From: Natronomonas moolapensis 8.8.11
GTDB lineage: Archaea; Halobacteriota; Halobacteria; Halobacteriales; Haloarculaceae
Length of the DNA: 64,000 nucleotides
Reading direction: 5' to 3'
NCBI RefSeq assembly: GCF_000591055.1
Contig: NC_020388.1
Coordinates: 1,364,001 to 1,428,000 of the forward strand
Below, in pieces: positions 57,704 through 64,000 of the stretch. A model generated the notes under the pieces. It saw only the letters and a program-made list of their open reading frames with translations. It was not told the DNA's origin and did not search any database. Position 1 is the first letter of the stretch; every line of letters begins with the position of its first letter. Both the position numbers and the translations under genes were made by a program.

Positions 57704-57711
57704 TGATAAAC
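57704..57711 (-). promoter_or_regulatory. TATA box of the surE operon
   Basis: Reads gtttatca on the coding strand, centred 26 nt before the ATG at 57681. Confidence 0.65.
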
Positions 57712-57733
57712 GCGCCCTCCGCGGCAGCGAGTG

Positions 57734-57759
57734 TGTGACACCACTGTTTCCGGAGCTAT
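57734..57759 (+). other. ORB-like box 1
   Basis: tgtgacaccactgtttccgg followed by agctat; best-conserved left box, plus orientation. Confidence 0.8.
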
Positions 57760-57835
57760 TGGGTATTGAAATGGCTTGTGAAGCCGTATATTCTCAGACA
57801 GATAGCTGCGGAGATATTGGTCTTTTTATATTCGA

Positions 57836-57862
57836 TGCCCTCCATCGTTTCCGAAGCTTTCA
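57836..57862 (+). other. ORB-like box 2 (degenerate)
   Basis: Core gtttccgaagctt with one internal change; plus orientation. Confidence 0.55.
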
Positions 57863-57945
57863 CACCGGTCGGAGAGTATCAGCTGGGCAGCTCCCGTAGT
57901 GCGAGGAGGACGTCCCGAGGTCGATGTTGAACAGCGTTCAGCTGT

Positions 57946-57970
57946 AACGTCCCGGCGCTTCCGGAGCTAT
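57946..57970 (+). other. ORB-like box 3 (degenerate)
   Basis: Core gcttccggagctat after cccgg; plus orientation. Confidence 0.6.
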
Positions 57971-58011
57971 CGTCGCGGATAGCGCCCGGAACGAGAAATC
58001 AACGCCGGGAC

Positions 58012-58037
58012 ACAGACACCACTGTTTCCGGAGCTAT
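58012..58037 (+). other. ORB-like box 4
   Basis: acagacaccactgtttccgg followed by agctat and then a G-rich run (gggaggggaagatggg); plus orientation, nearest the AT-rich region. Confidence 0.8.
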
Positions 58038-58195
58038 CATGGGAGGGGAAGATGGGATGAGAGGACGGAGAACTCACGTACGGCTGAAACCGTGGGGATC
58101 TCGGTCACGGATTGAGGAGCCCACAGAGAGGGTTTCCGCTGGTACGCGGTAGAGTCTTCGACCGCGCCAGCACATACTCCGGCTTGGATGGCAGG

Positions 58196-58412
58196 CCTGT
58201 TTATTTTAACAGTTGTATTTGTGATAGCAACAATTGCATATATAATATTAATAGTTGCATTTGTGATGTTAACAGTTGTATGTATATATTGCTGGTATCC
58301 ACACACGCGCACACATACGCACATGCACAAATTTATATACGCTCGTATATGTACTTATATATACACTTATGTATACAGTGTTAATAAATATATTTATAAG
58401 ATGTACGCTTAG
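58196..58412. other. AT-rich duplex-unwinding region of the origin
   Basis: About 215 bp dominated by A/T with alternating purine-pyrimidine runs (cacacacgcgcacacatacg, tatatatacac). It has internal repeats aacagttgta...tttgtgat (58211 and 58272 region). It ends at the palindrome gtacgcttagcgtac (58401-58415). It translates as a hydrophobic/Tyr-rich frame that is best regarded as an artefact. Confidence 0.75.
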
Positions 58413-58431
58413 CGTACGCCCGACACCGAAT

Positions 58432-58474
58432 CGGTTCTCACCCAGTACGGTGCCGGTTCTCACCTAGTACGGAC
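58432..58474. repeat. direct repeat in the origin
   Basis: ggttctcacccagtacgg and ggttctcacctagtacgg, 24 bp apart and 17/18 identical, between the AT-rich region and the right-hand boxes. Confidence 0.75.
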
Positions 58475-58558
58475 TAACTCTTACGTCGTCGTTTAAACCT
58501 TTCCGTACTACGAGATCGTGACTTGCCGAGCCCACTACGAACCGTACCTCACGAAGCC

Positions 58559-58586
58559 ATAGCTCCGGAAACACCGGGGAGTGTGC
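58559..58586 (-). other. ORB-like box 5
   Basis: atagctccggaaacaccggg then gagtgtgc; minus orientation. Confidence 0.78.
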
Positions 58587-58600
58587 ATCACCTAGCTCGC

Positions 58601-58627
58601 ATAGCTCCGGAAACGATGGTGTGTGAG
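58601..58627 (-). other. ORB-like box 6
   Basis: atagctccggaaacgatggt then gtgtgag; minus orientation. Confidence 0.8.
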
Positions 58628-58659
58628 GAATATATAAATATCGAGCTTCGGACGCTCCG

Positions 58660-58687
58660 GAAGCTCCGGAAACAGAGGGCTTAACAC
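58660..58687 (-). other. ORB-like box 7
   Basis: gaagctccggaaacagaggg then cttaacac; minus orientation, ending about 20 bp before the orc1 start. A partial box (acgctccgg) precedes it. Confidence 0.72.
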
Positions 58688-58708
58688 AGCGTAGCGCAAC
58701 GCCGTTTC

Positions 58709-59965
58709 ATGGGGATGTTTCAGCGAGATCGTCGGGTATTCGCCGATGCTGAACCCCTTGACGACTCCTACGAGCCCGAGGACATCAGAGAACGCGACGA
58801 GGAACTCGAGAAGTACCAGCGCGCGCTCCAGCCGATCATCGACAACCGCCCTACGTCGAACATCTTTCTGTACGGGAAGACGGGAACTGGAAAGACCGTC
58901 GCGACCAAATTCATGCTGTCGCACTTGGAGGACGACGCCGCACAGTACGACGATATCGACCTCTCGACGGTCTGGGTCAGCTGTGAAAACCTCTCGTCGT
59001 CGTACCAGGTCGCCGTCGCCCTCGTCAACGAACTCCGCGAGAGCCGAGGTGGAGACCGTATCAGCACGACTGGCTACTCCCAACAGCGGGTGTTCGACAT
59101 CCTCTACGAGGAACTCGACGTGCTCGGCGGGACAGTCGTGATCGTCCTCGACGAGATCGACAACATCGGCCACTCCGACGACATTCTCTACGGGCTCCCG
59201 CGGGCGCGCTCGAACGGCTACGTCGAGGACATCCGTCCGGTCATCGTCGGCATCAGCAACGATTTCCAGTTTCGGGACAACCTCTCCCCGAAGGTCAAGG
59301 ACACGCTGGCCGAAAAGGAGATCCTCTTTCCGCCGTACGACGCCAACCAACTCCGGTCGATCCTCGAACCGCGCGCCGAGAAGGCGTTCCACGATGGGGT
59401 TCTGGACGATGACGTCGTACCGCTCTGCTCGGCCTTCGCCGCCCAGGATACCGGCTCCGCACGGCAGGCGATCCGCCTCCTCCGAGAGGCGGGCGAACTC
59501 GCCCAAGCCGACGGGTCCGAGACGATAACCGAAGTCCACGTCCGGAACGCCCAAGACGAACTCGAAAAGAACCAACTCTACGAGGGGATGCAGGAGCTCA
59601 CCACCCAGGGCCACGCCGTCCTCTGTGCGCTCGCGTACCGCGAGGCGCTGGACGAGGTGCCGGTCCGATCCCGCGATCTTTACAAGCGGTATACGAGGAT
59701 CTGCGGCCGCCTCGACACCGACAGCGTGAGCGAGCGCCGTGTCCGGGATCACCTCTCGGATATGAACATGCTCGGACTTATACGCGTCTACGAGCGGAAC
59801 GAGGGGCTCTCCGCCGGCCGGTATCACGAGTACGAACTCGACGTTCCGCTGCGTGCCGTGCTCGATGTCCTGCTCTCGACGAGCCGTTTCGAGGACTTCG
59901 CAGGTATCATCCATTCGGCCGCCGACGACAACGGTCTCCTGCGGTCCGACATCTCAGATTACTGA
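58709..59965 (+). CDS. orc1: Orc1/Cdc6 replication initiator
   Basis: A 418-aa AAA+ initiator that binds origin boxes and loads the MCM helicase. Walker A is GKTGTGKT (56-63), Walker B VVIVLDEID (about 140-148) and sensor-1 VGISNDFQF; the sensor-2-like helix is GSARQAIRLLREAGELA. The C-terminal winged helix (about 330-418) includes RRVRDHLSDMNMLGLIRVYERNEG. The ATG at 58709 is used; a second ATG two codons later is equally possible. Origin boxes flank it on both sides, so it may autoregulate. Confidence 0.96.
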   Translation: MGMFQRDRRVFADAEPLDDSYEPEDIRERDEELEKYQRALQPIIDNRPTSNIFLYGKTGTGKTVATKFMLSHLEDDAAQYDDIDLSTVWVSCENLSSSYQVAVALVNELRESRGGDRISTTGYSQQRVFDILYEELDVLGGTVVIVLDEIDNIGHSDDILYGLPRARSNGYVEDIRPVIVGISNDFQFRDNLSPKVKDTLAEKEILFPPYDANQLRSILEPRAEKAFHDGVLDDDVVPLCSAFAAQDTGSARQAIRLLREAGELAQADGSETITEVHVRNAQDELEKNQLYEGMQELTTQGHAVLCALAYREALDEVPVRSRDLYKRYTRICGRLDTDSVSERRVRDHLSDMNMLGLIRVYERNEGLSAGRYHEYELDVPLRAVLDVLLSTSRFEDFAGIIHSAADDNGLLRSDISDY

Positions 59966-60041
59966 CCGCCGCTCTATACCGACCGCCCCTCCAGACCAGC
60001 CACCGCTTCTTACCGACTGCCGCTCTACTACCTATCTGTTT

Positions 60042-60095
60042 CAAGGAGAGAGTTCCGCCGTTGACGGCGGGCGTGAATCCGATGCGGCCAGCATA
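60042..60095. mobile_element. fragment resembling an IS200/IS605-type end
   Basis: tccgccgttgacggcgggcg is a hairpin of the kind found at the right ends of haloarchaeal tnpB elements, followed by gtgaatcc. No transposase remains nearby. Confidence 0.4.
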
Positions 60096-60184
60096 ATCAC
60101 CGTCCAGTAACGATACGGATAGTTAGATAAAATGGTTCCGTAGTATGACGTCTACCGAGGCGGTCACACCGCCCACCTGAATGC

Positions 60185-60420
60185 ACAATATCGGGGCCCC
60201 GAGTCCCCCTGCCGGGGATAGGAGTAACGGCGGTGGGGCCCCGCCAGTCACCCTGTTATGCCGACTGGGTTACAGACCACTAACCATCCCAATCCAGCGG
60301 TGCGGTGCCGTGGGAACCCCGTCGCTTACCACAGAGAGGAGGTCACTCCGCCGCCCCCACCTGCGAATCCACCATCATAACCGGTCCGTTCCGTCGCTTC
60401 GCCCTTTCACCGGTTCGAGC
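60185..60420. other. hairpin-rich GC block of unknown nature
   Basis: Two cggggccccg/ggggccccgcc palindromes (about 60192 and 60235), a tcccc-ctgc-cgggga hairpin (60214-60228) and further complementary stretches suggest a structured RNA or a remnant element. An 81-codon frame here is Arg/Pro/His-rich and unconvincing. Confidence 0.4.
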
Positions 60421-60423
60421 CAC

Positions 60424-60450
60424 TGAAAGCTTCGGAAACGGTGGAGTACG
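60424..60450 (-). other. ORB-like box 8 (beyond orc1)
   Basis: gaaagcttcggaaacggtgg then agtacgg; minus orientation, one change in the core. Confidence 0.6.
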
Positions 60451-60466
60451 GCCGGTGCCGCCCCAG

Positions 60467-60529
60467 AACGATGCCTCCAACGCGAGAAACGATGCCTCCA
60501 ACGCGAGAAACGATGCCTCCAACGCGAGA
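60467..60529. repeat. three 21-bp perfect tandem repeats
   Basis: Three identical units (aacgatgcctccaacgcgag + a) plus a partial fourth, between two ORB-like boxes; iteron-like in size and location. Confidence 0.88.
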
Positions 60530-60594
60530 AACGATCGTGCGTATTCCGGCCCGAAGAGAGAGAACGCGATAGAGTCAGCTACGTTCCCGAGCGC

Positions 60595-60622
60595 GAAAGC
60601 TCCGGAAACAGTGGTGTGTGAT
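60595..60622 (-). other. ORB-like box 9 (beyond orc1)
   Basis: gaaagctccggaaacagtgg then tgtgtgat; minus orientation, nearly identical to the complement of boxes 1 and 4. Confidence 0.78.
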
Positions 60623-60759
60623 GCGACGCCACGGCCGAGGCTATCGAAGGATCACAAAAATATTTATTTGAATGGAATCCGACACCGCCCCGTCAGACAG
60701 CCGGTATCGATACCGGCCCACACTGGCTCAGACCGCACACCGGTTTATCAAACCCACCC

Positions 60760-61551
60760 TCATCGGCCTTCGAACTCCGGGTCCCGATTTTCCCGGAAGG
60801 CGGCGACGGCTTCCTCGTGATCACGCGTCTGCGCGCAGATCCACTGGGCGCGAGTCGCGTCCGCAAAGGCCTCCTGTAAGGTCGCCTCGAAGCTGCCGTT
60901 GGCCAGTCGCTTGCTCTCGGCGAGGGCCACCGGCGGCCGGTCGGCCAACTCCTCGGCGAACTCGATCGCCGCCTCGAGGGGGTCCTCGGCCAGCTCCCTG
61001 GCGAGGTCCCACTCGACGATCTCCTCACCCTCCAGTTTCCGGCCCGTGAAGATGAGTTCCTTCGCGCGGGCCTCCCCGATTAGCCGTGGTAGCAGATACG
61101 CTCCGCCGTCGCCGGGGACGAACCCGACGTCAATGAACGTCTCGCCGAGGACGCCTGCCTCGCCGGCGATCCGGAAATCACACGCCAGCGCCGTGTCACA
61201 CCCCGCCCCGAGGGCATACCCGTCGACCGCCGCGACGACCGGCGTCCCGATCCCTCTGAGCGTCGCGACGACGTCCTGGAACAATCCGAGCCCGCGCTCG
61301 TACTCGGCGAAGTCCATCTCCGGCGTCAACGGCATCTCCGTCAGATCTACGCCCGAACAGAACGCCTCACCGGCACCGGCCACCACGGTCGCCCGGACGT
61401 CTTCGCGGGCGTCGAGCCACTCGAACGCCTCCACTGCCCCGACGAGCAACGCCTCGGTGTACGCGTTCAGCGCGTCCGGTCGGTCGTAGGTCACGCACGC
61501 GACGTGCTCCCGGAGCCGTTCGATCTCGAGCGGCGCGTCGATCTCAATCAT
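60760..61551 (-). CDS. enoyl-CoA hydratase/isomerase family protein
   Basis: Crotonase-fold enzyme of 263 aa acting on acyl-CoAs. AGAGEAFCSGVDLTEMPL forms the CoA-binding/oxyanion region, and VVAAVDGYALGAGCDTALACDF and ETFIDVGFVPGDGGAYLLPRL carry the second oxyanion strand and catalytic acid. RDHEEAVAAFRENRDPEF is the usual C-terminal helix. The ATG starting MIEIDAPLEIE matches typical family length; a GTG thirteen codons upstream is possible. The specific acyl-CoA is unknown and no beta-oxidation partners are adjacent. Confidence 0.9.
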   Translation of the reverse strand: MIEIDAPLEIERLREHVACVTYDRPDALNAYTEALLVGAVEAFEWLDAREDVRATVVAGAGEAFCSGVDLTEMPLTPEMDFAEYERGLGLFQDVVATLRGIGTPVVAAVDGYALGAGCDTALACDFRIAGEAGVLGETFIDVGFVPGDGGAYLLPRLIGEARAKELIFTGRKLEGEEIVEWDLARELAEDPLEAAIEFAEELADRPPVALAESKRLANGSFEATLQEAFADATRAQWICAQTRDHEEAVAAFRENRDPEFEGR

Positions 61552-61676
61552 CGTCTGTGCCTCATATCGTGAGGTGTCTGTGTCGCCCACCGTTTTGACA
61601 GCGTCGCCTGCGGTTCGGCGGACGGGGGCGAACGCTTCGAGACGAGAGCCTGCGACCCGACGACCCGGATCTAGGC

Positions 61677-61686
61677 GTTTAACTAT
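61677..61686 (+). promoter_or_regulatory. TATA box for the DsbA-like gene
   Basis: cgtttaacta, centred about 26 nt before the ATG at 61708. Confidence 0.6.
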
Positions 61687-61707
61687 GCCGAATACATTGA
61701 GTTCGAC

Positions 61708-62322
61708 ATGGATCGGACACCTTCCCGACGGTCGTTCTTAGCTGCTGGCGGAGCGGCCGTGTTGACCACACTCGCCGGCTGCTCGGGCGGCGGCTCGGAG
61801 ATCGATCTGAGCGGGATCGACGACGGGTCCCGCCCGGCGATCGGCGCGTCCGACGCCCCCGTCACGATGGCCGTCTTCGAGGACTACAGTTGCCCGCACT
61901 GTCAGCGGTTCACGCTCAACAACACGCCGGCGATCGTCCAGCAGTACGTCGAACCGGGGGACGTCAGGTATCTCCACGCTGACTTCCCGATCCCGGTCGA
62001 CGACTGGTCGTACCCCGCGGCGAACGCCGGCCACGCCGTCTTCGAGGACGCCGACAACGACGCCTTCTGGGCGTTCACCATGGCTCTCTTCGAGGACCAA
62101 CGGAGCTACTCGCTGGACGTCTTCGAGGAGATCGCCGAGGACGTCGCCGGCGTCGGGGCTGCCGCCCGGAGCGCAGCCGACGAAGGGACGTACCGCGACC
62201 GCATCGACGCCGACCGCCAACGCGGCAAGAGCTGGGGCGTCCAGGGGACGCCGACGGTGTTCGTCGGGGACGAACAGGTCGAACTCGACGGGATCGCCGA
62301 GGCGATCGAGAGTCGTCTGTGA
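61708..62322 (+). CDS. DsbA/thioredoxin-like Tat lipoprotein
   Basis: A 204-aa exported thiol-disulfide protein. The Tat motif SRRSFLAAGG and lipobox LAGC (22-25) predict a lipid-anchored protein on the outer surface. The active site is EDYSCPHCQRF (C62-C65), followed by ADFPIPVDDWSYPAANAGHAVFE and the cis-proline loop GVQGTPTVFVGDEQVELDG. It matches the DsbA/DsbG-like thioredoxin_4 group that forms or isomerises disulfides in secreted proteins. Confidence 0.92.
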   Translation: MDRTPSRRSFLAAGGAAVLTTLAGCSGGGSEIDLSGIDDGSRPAIGASDAPVTMAVFEDYSCPHCQRFTLNNTPAIVQQYVEPGDVRYLHADFPIPVDDWSYPAANAGHAVFEDADNDAFWAFTMALFEDQRSYSLDVFEEIAEDVAGVGAAARSAADEGTYRDRIDADRQRGKSWGVQGTPTVFVGDEQVELDGIAEAIESRL

Positions 62323-62440
62323 TTGAGCGCCGCTTACCTTCTATGCCTGACCTGCTTGACCGCTCGGCCGCGCTTGCGGTTCTCCAGGTACCACTCGGGT
62401 TAGCGGTAACTCAAGTACACCGGGACCGTACTGTGGATCG

Positions 62441-63451
62441 ATGAGTGACTCGACGCCGACGCCCGAGACCGGTCCGACGCCGACGCCCGGCATCCACCAC
62501 GTGACGTGCATCGCGGGCGATCCACAGCGGAATCTGGAGTTCTGGGTCGAGACGCTCGGTCTCCGACTGGTCAAGCGATCTATCAACCAGGACGACCCCG
62601 GGACGTATCACTTTTTTTTCGCCGACGCCGAGGGAACGCCGGGAACGAGCATGACCTTCTTCCCGTGGTCCGACCTCTCTTCGGGCACAGTCGGAACCGG
62701 ACAGGTTTCCCGAACCGCGTTCAGAGTCCCGTCGGGCAGCCTCGACTTCTGGGAGGCACGCTTCGACGACCACGGCGTCGAGTACGACGACCGAATCGAG
62801 CGCTTCGGCGAGACCGTCCTCCCCTTCTGGGACCCCGACGGCCTGCCGGTCGAGTTGGTCGAGGTCGACGTGCCCGAGGACGACCCGACCGTCCCGTGGA
62901 CGGCATTCGTCCCCGAGTCGGCCGCGATCCGCGGGTTCCACTCGGTGACGCTTTGGCTCGCCGACCCCGAACCGACCGGGGAGTTGCTCCGGACGATGGG
63001 GCTGGAGGAACGGGGCAGCGAGGCGTCGCCGGGCGATGCGTCGGGCGACGAACGGACCCGGTTTTCCGCAGCCGGCCCCGTCGGGAAACACGTCGACGTG
63101 GTTCCGACAGTCGAGAGCGGTCGGCAGGGCCACGGAACGGTCCACCACGTCGCTTTCCGGACGCCGACGGACGAGGACCAGGCGTCGATGCGGCGAGCCG
63201 TCCAGTCGGCGGGGCTGCGCCCGACCCGACAGATCGACCGCCACTGGTTTCGGTCGGTCTACGTCCGGGAGTTCGGGGGCGTGCTGTTCGAACTCGCCAC
63301 GAGCGGCCCGGGATATACGAGCGACGAGCCGCTGGCGGAACTCGGCGAACGACTCGTCCTTCCCGGCGAGTTCGAGGACCGACGCGGGGAGATAGAAGAC
63401 GCGTTACCGGACGTGACGGTCCCGCGTCCCGAACTGGCCGACGCCGACTGA
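62441..63451 (+). CDS. two-domain VOC family ring-cleaving dioxygenase-like protein
   Basis: A 336-aa protein with two vicinal-oxygen-chelate modules. The first begins GIHHVTCIAGDPQRNLEFWVETLGLRLVKR and the second AIRGFHSVTLWLADPEPTGELL. Likely metal ligands are His in GIHHVTC, His in GTVHHVAFRT and Glu in GGVLFELAT. Homologs are annotated as ring-cleaving (hydroquinone/catechol-type) dioxygenases, but the natural substrate in haloarchaea is not known. The N-terminus has a Thr/Pro repeat (TPTPETGPTPTPG). Confidence 0.88.
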   Translation: MSDSTPTPETGPTPTPGIHHVTCIAGDPQRNLEFWVETLGLRLVKRSINQDDPGTYHFFFADAEGTPGTSMTFFPWSDLSSGTVGTGQVSRTAFRVPSGSLDFWEARFDDHGVEYDDRIERFGETVLPFWDPDGLPVELVEVDVPEDDPTVPWTAFVPESAAIRGFHSVTLWLADPEPTGELLRTMGLEERGSEASPGDASGDERTRFSAAGPVGKHVDVVPTVESGRQGHGTVHHVAFRTPTDEDQASMRRAVQSAGLRPTRQIDRHWFRSVYVREFGGVLFELATSGPGYTSDEPLAELGERLVLPGEFEDRRGEIEDALPDVTVPRPELADAD

Positions 63452-63454
63452 GGG

Positions 63455-63546
63455 TGACCGACACGGCCGACACGACCGGCACAACCGACACGGCCGACAC
63501 GACCGACACGCCTGAGACAACCGATTCGGCCAACACGACCGACAAC
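63455..63546. repeat. degenerate short tandem repeats (gacacgacc type)
   Basis: About ten imperfect copies of a 9-mer (acacggccg / acacgaccg) between the VOC gene and the next small gene. An open frame through it is Thr/Asp-rich and not believed. Confidence 0.75.
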
Positions 63547-63587
63547 TTCGCCCACGAGCTTTTGACTCCCCGACGCCGAACGTCGGT

Positions 63588-63926
63588 ATGACCGACGACT
63601 CCGACACGGCGTTCGAGACGGAACGGCGGGCGGCACAGGAGTTGCTGGCTGACGACTCGATCACGGCGCTGTACGTCGGCGTCGTCAGTGACGGCGACGC
63701 CCTCGAGACGACGTTCGCACAGACCGCGGAGGATCCACAACGGGAGGGTCTACAGGCGCTGTCGTTGCTTGCCGCGCACGTTCGACTCGTCGCGAACGAG
63801 GCTGGCGTCGACCCGGCTGCGGTAGCAGGGGATGCGGCGACGCTCGCCGGCCGGATGGACGAGCTCTCGCCCGGGGAACTGGCCGACGCGAGGGACGACG
63901 GCGGGGCTGGGCCGGACCCGGAGTGA
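63588..63926 (+). CDS. small acidic protein of unknown function (112 aa)
   Basis: Soluble, mostly helical and strongly acidic. ERRAAQELLADDSITALYVGVVSDGDALETTFAQ is followed by a long helix (GLQALSLLAAHVRLVANEAG) and an acidic tail (DARDDGGAGPDPE). It looks like a conserved haloarchaeal small protein; I do not recognise the family. The ATG follows a spacer of short repeats. Confidence 0.65.
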   Translation: MTDDSDTAFETERRAAQELLADDSITALYVGVVSDGDALETTFAQTAEDPQREGLQALSLLAAHVRLVANEAGVDPAAVAGDAATLAGRMDELSPGELADARDDGGAGPDPE

Positions 63927-63978
63927 CCTCCGAGCGTGGGACCCGGGATCGGACGGCGTCTGCGTGTGGACTTCACTG

Positions 63979-64000
63979 TTGACATCCTCCTCCGCCTGAA
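63979..64000 (-). mobile_element. right end of an IS200/IS605-type element cut by the window edge
   Basis: ttgacatcctcctccgcctg at the very end. Its complement (CAGGCGGAGGAGGATGTCAA) is the typical terminus of haloarchaeal tnpB/IS200 elements. An element transcribed leftward probably begins just beyond the window. Confidence 0.5.

Larger units (their letters stand above)
57734..58687. other. probable replication origin (oriC) next to orc1/cdc6
   Basis: The one-kilobase gene-free stretch before orc1 has the classical archaeal layout. Repeated origin-recognition-box-like sequences with core GTTTCCGGAGCTAT lie left of an AT-rich segment in plus orientation. Further copies lie right of it in minus orientation, directly ahead of orc1. 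The best copies extend to TGTG..ACCACTGTTTCCGGAGCTAT. Two more minus-oriented copies lie beyond orc1. The core differs from the ORB of the main haloarchaeal oriC as I recall it, suggesting an origin specific for the adjacent Orc1. Confidence 0.87.
59966..60759. other. 794-bp gene-free region after orc1
   Basis: Contains, in order: an IS200/IS605-like end fragment (about 60042-60095), a GC-rich hairpin-dense block (about 60185-60420), an ORB-like box, a 21-bp tandem repeat, and a second ORB-like box followed by an AT-rich acaaaaatatttatttgaat stretch near 60653. No convincing protein. Confidence 0.65.

Noticed and set aside
58188-58412. 74-codon hydrophobic/Tyr-rich frame
   Set aside because: It lies wholly in the AT-rich unwinding region. 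Composition follows from AT runs, there is no promoter-start spacing, and overlapping frames on both strands are equally open.

Overview
This window is haloarchaeal chromosomal (or large replicon) DNA. The evidence is high GC with G/C-ending codons, very acidic predicted proteins, TATA boxes about 24-30 nt upstream of start codons with almost no Shine-Dalgarno sequences (leaderless transcripts), Tat-type lipoprotein signals, and halophile gene families: CetZ, the F420 genes cofC/cofG, bat-type HTH, ba3-type oxidase, RNA polymerase subunit L and Orc1/Cdc6. I cannot assign a genus from the sequence alone.

Layout. 1-2.4 kb: branched-chain amino-acid ABC permeases livH-livM (minus strand, livM cut by the window start). 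2.7-11.4 kb: housekeeping genes (pgk, GNAT, tRNA-Thr, geranylgeranyl reductase, rpoL, hisF, DMT permease half, thioredoxin-like protein, O-methyltransferase, FKBP isomerase). 11.5-11.9 kb: tRNA-Leu followed by a tandem array of copies of its 3' end. 12.3-17.1 kb: SDR protein, then cetZ, a secreted membrane protein, cofC and cofG (deazaflavin/F420). 17.4-22.0 kb: small membrane proteins, Hsp20, DUF429 and a radical SAM protein with a helix-hairpin-helix tail. 22.1-26.7 kb: a tightly overlapping cobamide (B12) late-synthesis and salvage operon (HAD, cbiB, cobS, cobY, cobD-like, cbiZ). 26.7-33.5 kb: bat-type regulator, MFS transporter and a complete PotDABC-type ABC importer. 33.5-36.3 kb: mobile-element remnants, three small acidic proteins, DoxX-like protein and a HiPIP. 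36.4-44.2 kb: a four-gene stress/kinase operon (prkA-prkA-DUF444-spoVR). 44.6-48.6 kb: a 27-residue membrane peptide, a broken tnpB, cytidine deaminase with nucleoside phosphorylase, and an NDH-2-like flavoprotein. 48.9-55.3 kb: winged-helix regulator, FixI/CopA2-like copper P-type ATPase and a ba3-type cytochrome oxidase operon. 55.5-57.7 kb: tspO and a three-gene operon ending in surE. 57.7-60.7 kb: a probable replication origin with orc1/cdc6. 60.8-64 kb: enoyl-CoA hydratase, DsbA-like lipoprotein, two-domain VOC dioxygenase and a small protein, ending at the edge of another insertion sequence.

Most striking. (1) An origin with at least nine repeats sharing the core GTTTCCGGAGCTAT. They point in one direction left of an AT-rich unwinding region and in the opposite direction right of it and beyond orc1. 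(2) Four tandem copies (one being the gene) of the 3' end of tRNA-Leu. (3) A translationally coupled 84-residue protein made mostly of a perfect 8-residue repeat. (4) Several small mobile-element derivatives: an 86-bp palindromic MITE present twice, an internally deleted IS6-type element, an IS200/IS605-derived non-autonomous element and a tnpB lacking its first RuvC segment. (5) Unusually many short perfect tandem duplications, many at gene ends, two of which copy gene termini (tspO stop, copper ATPase start).
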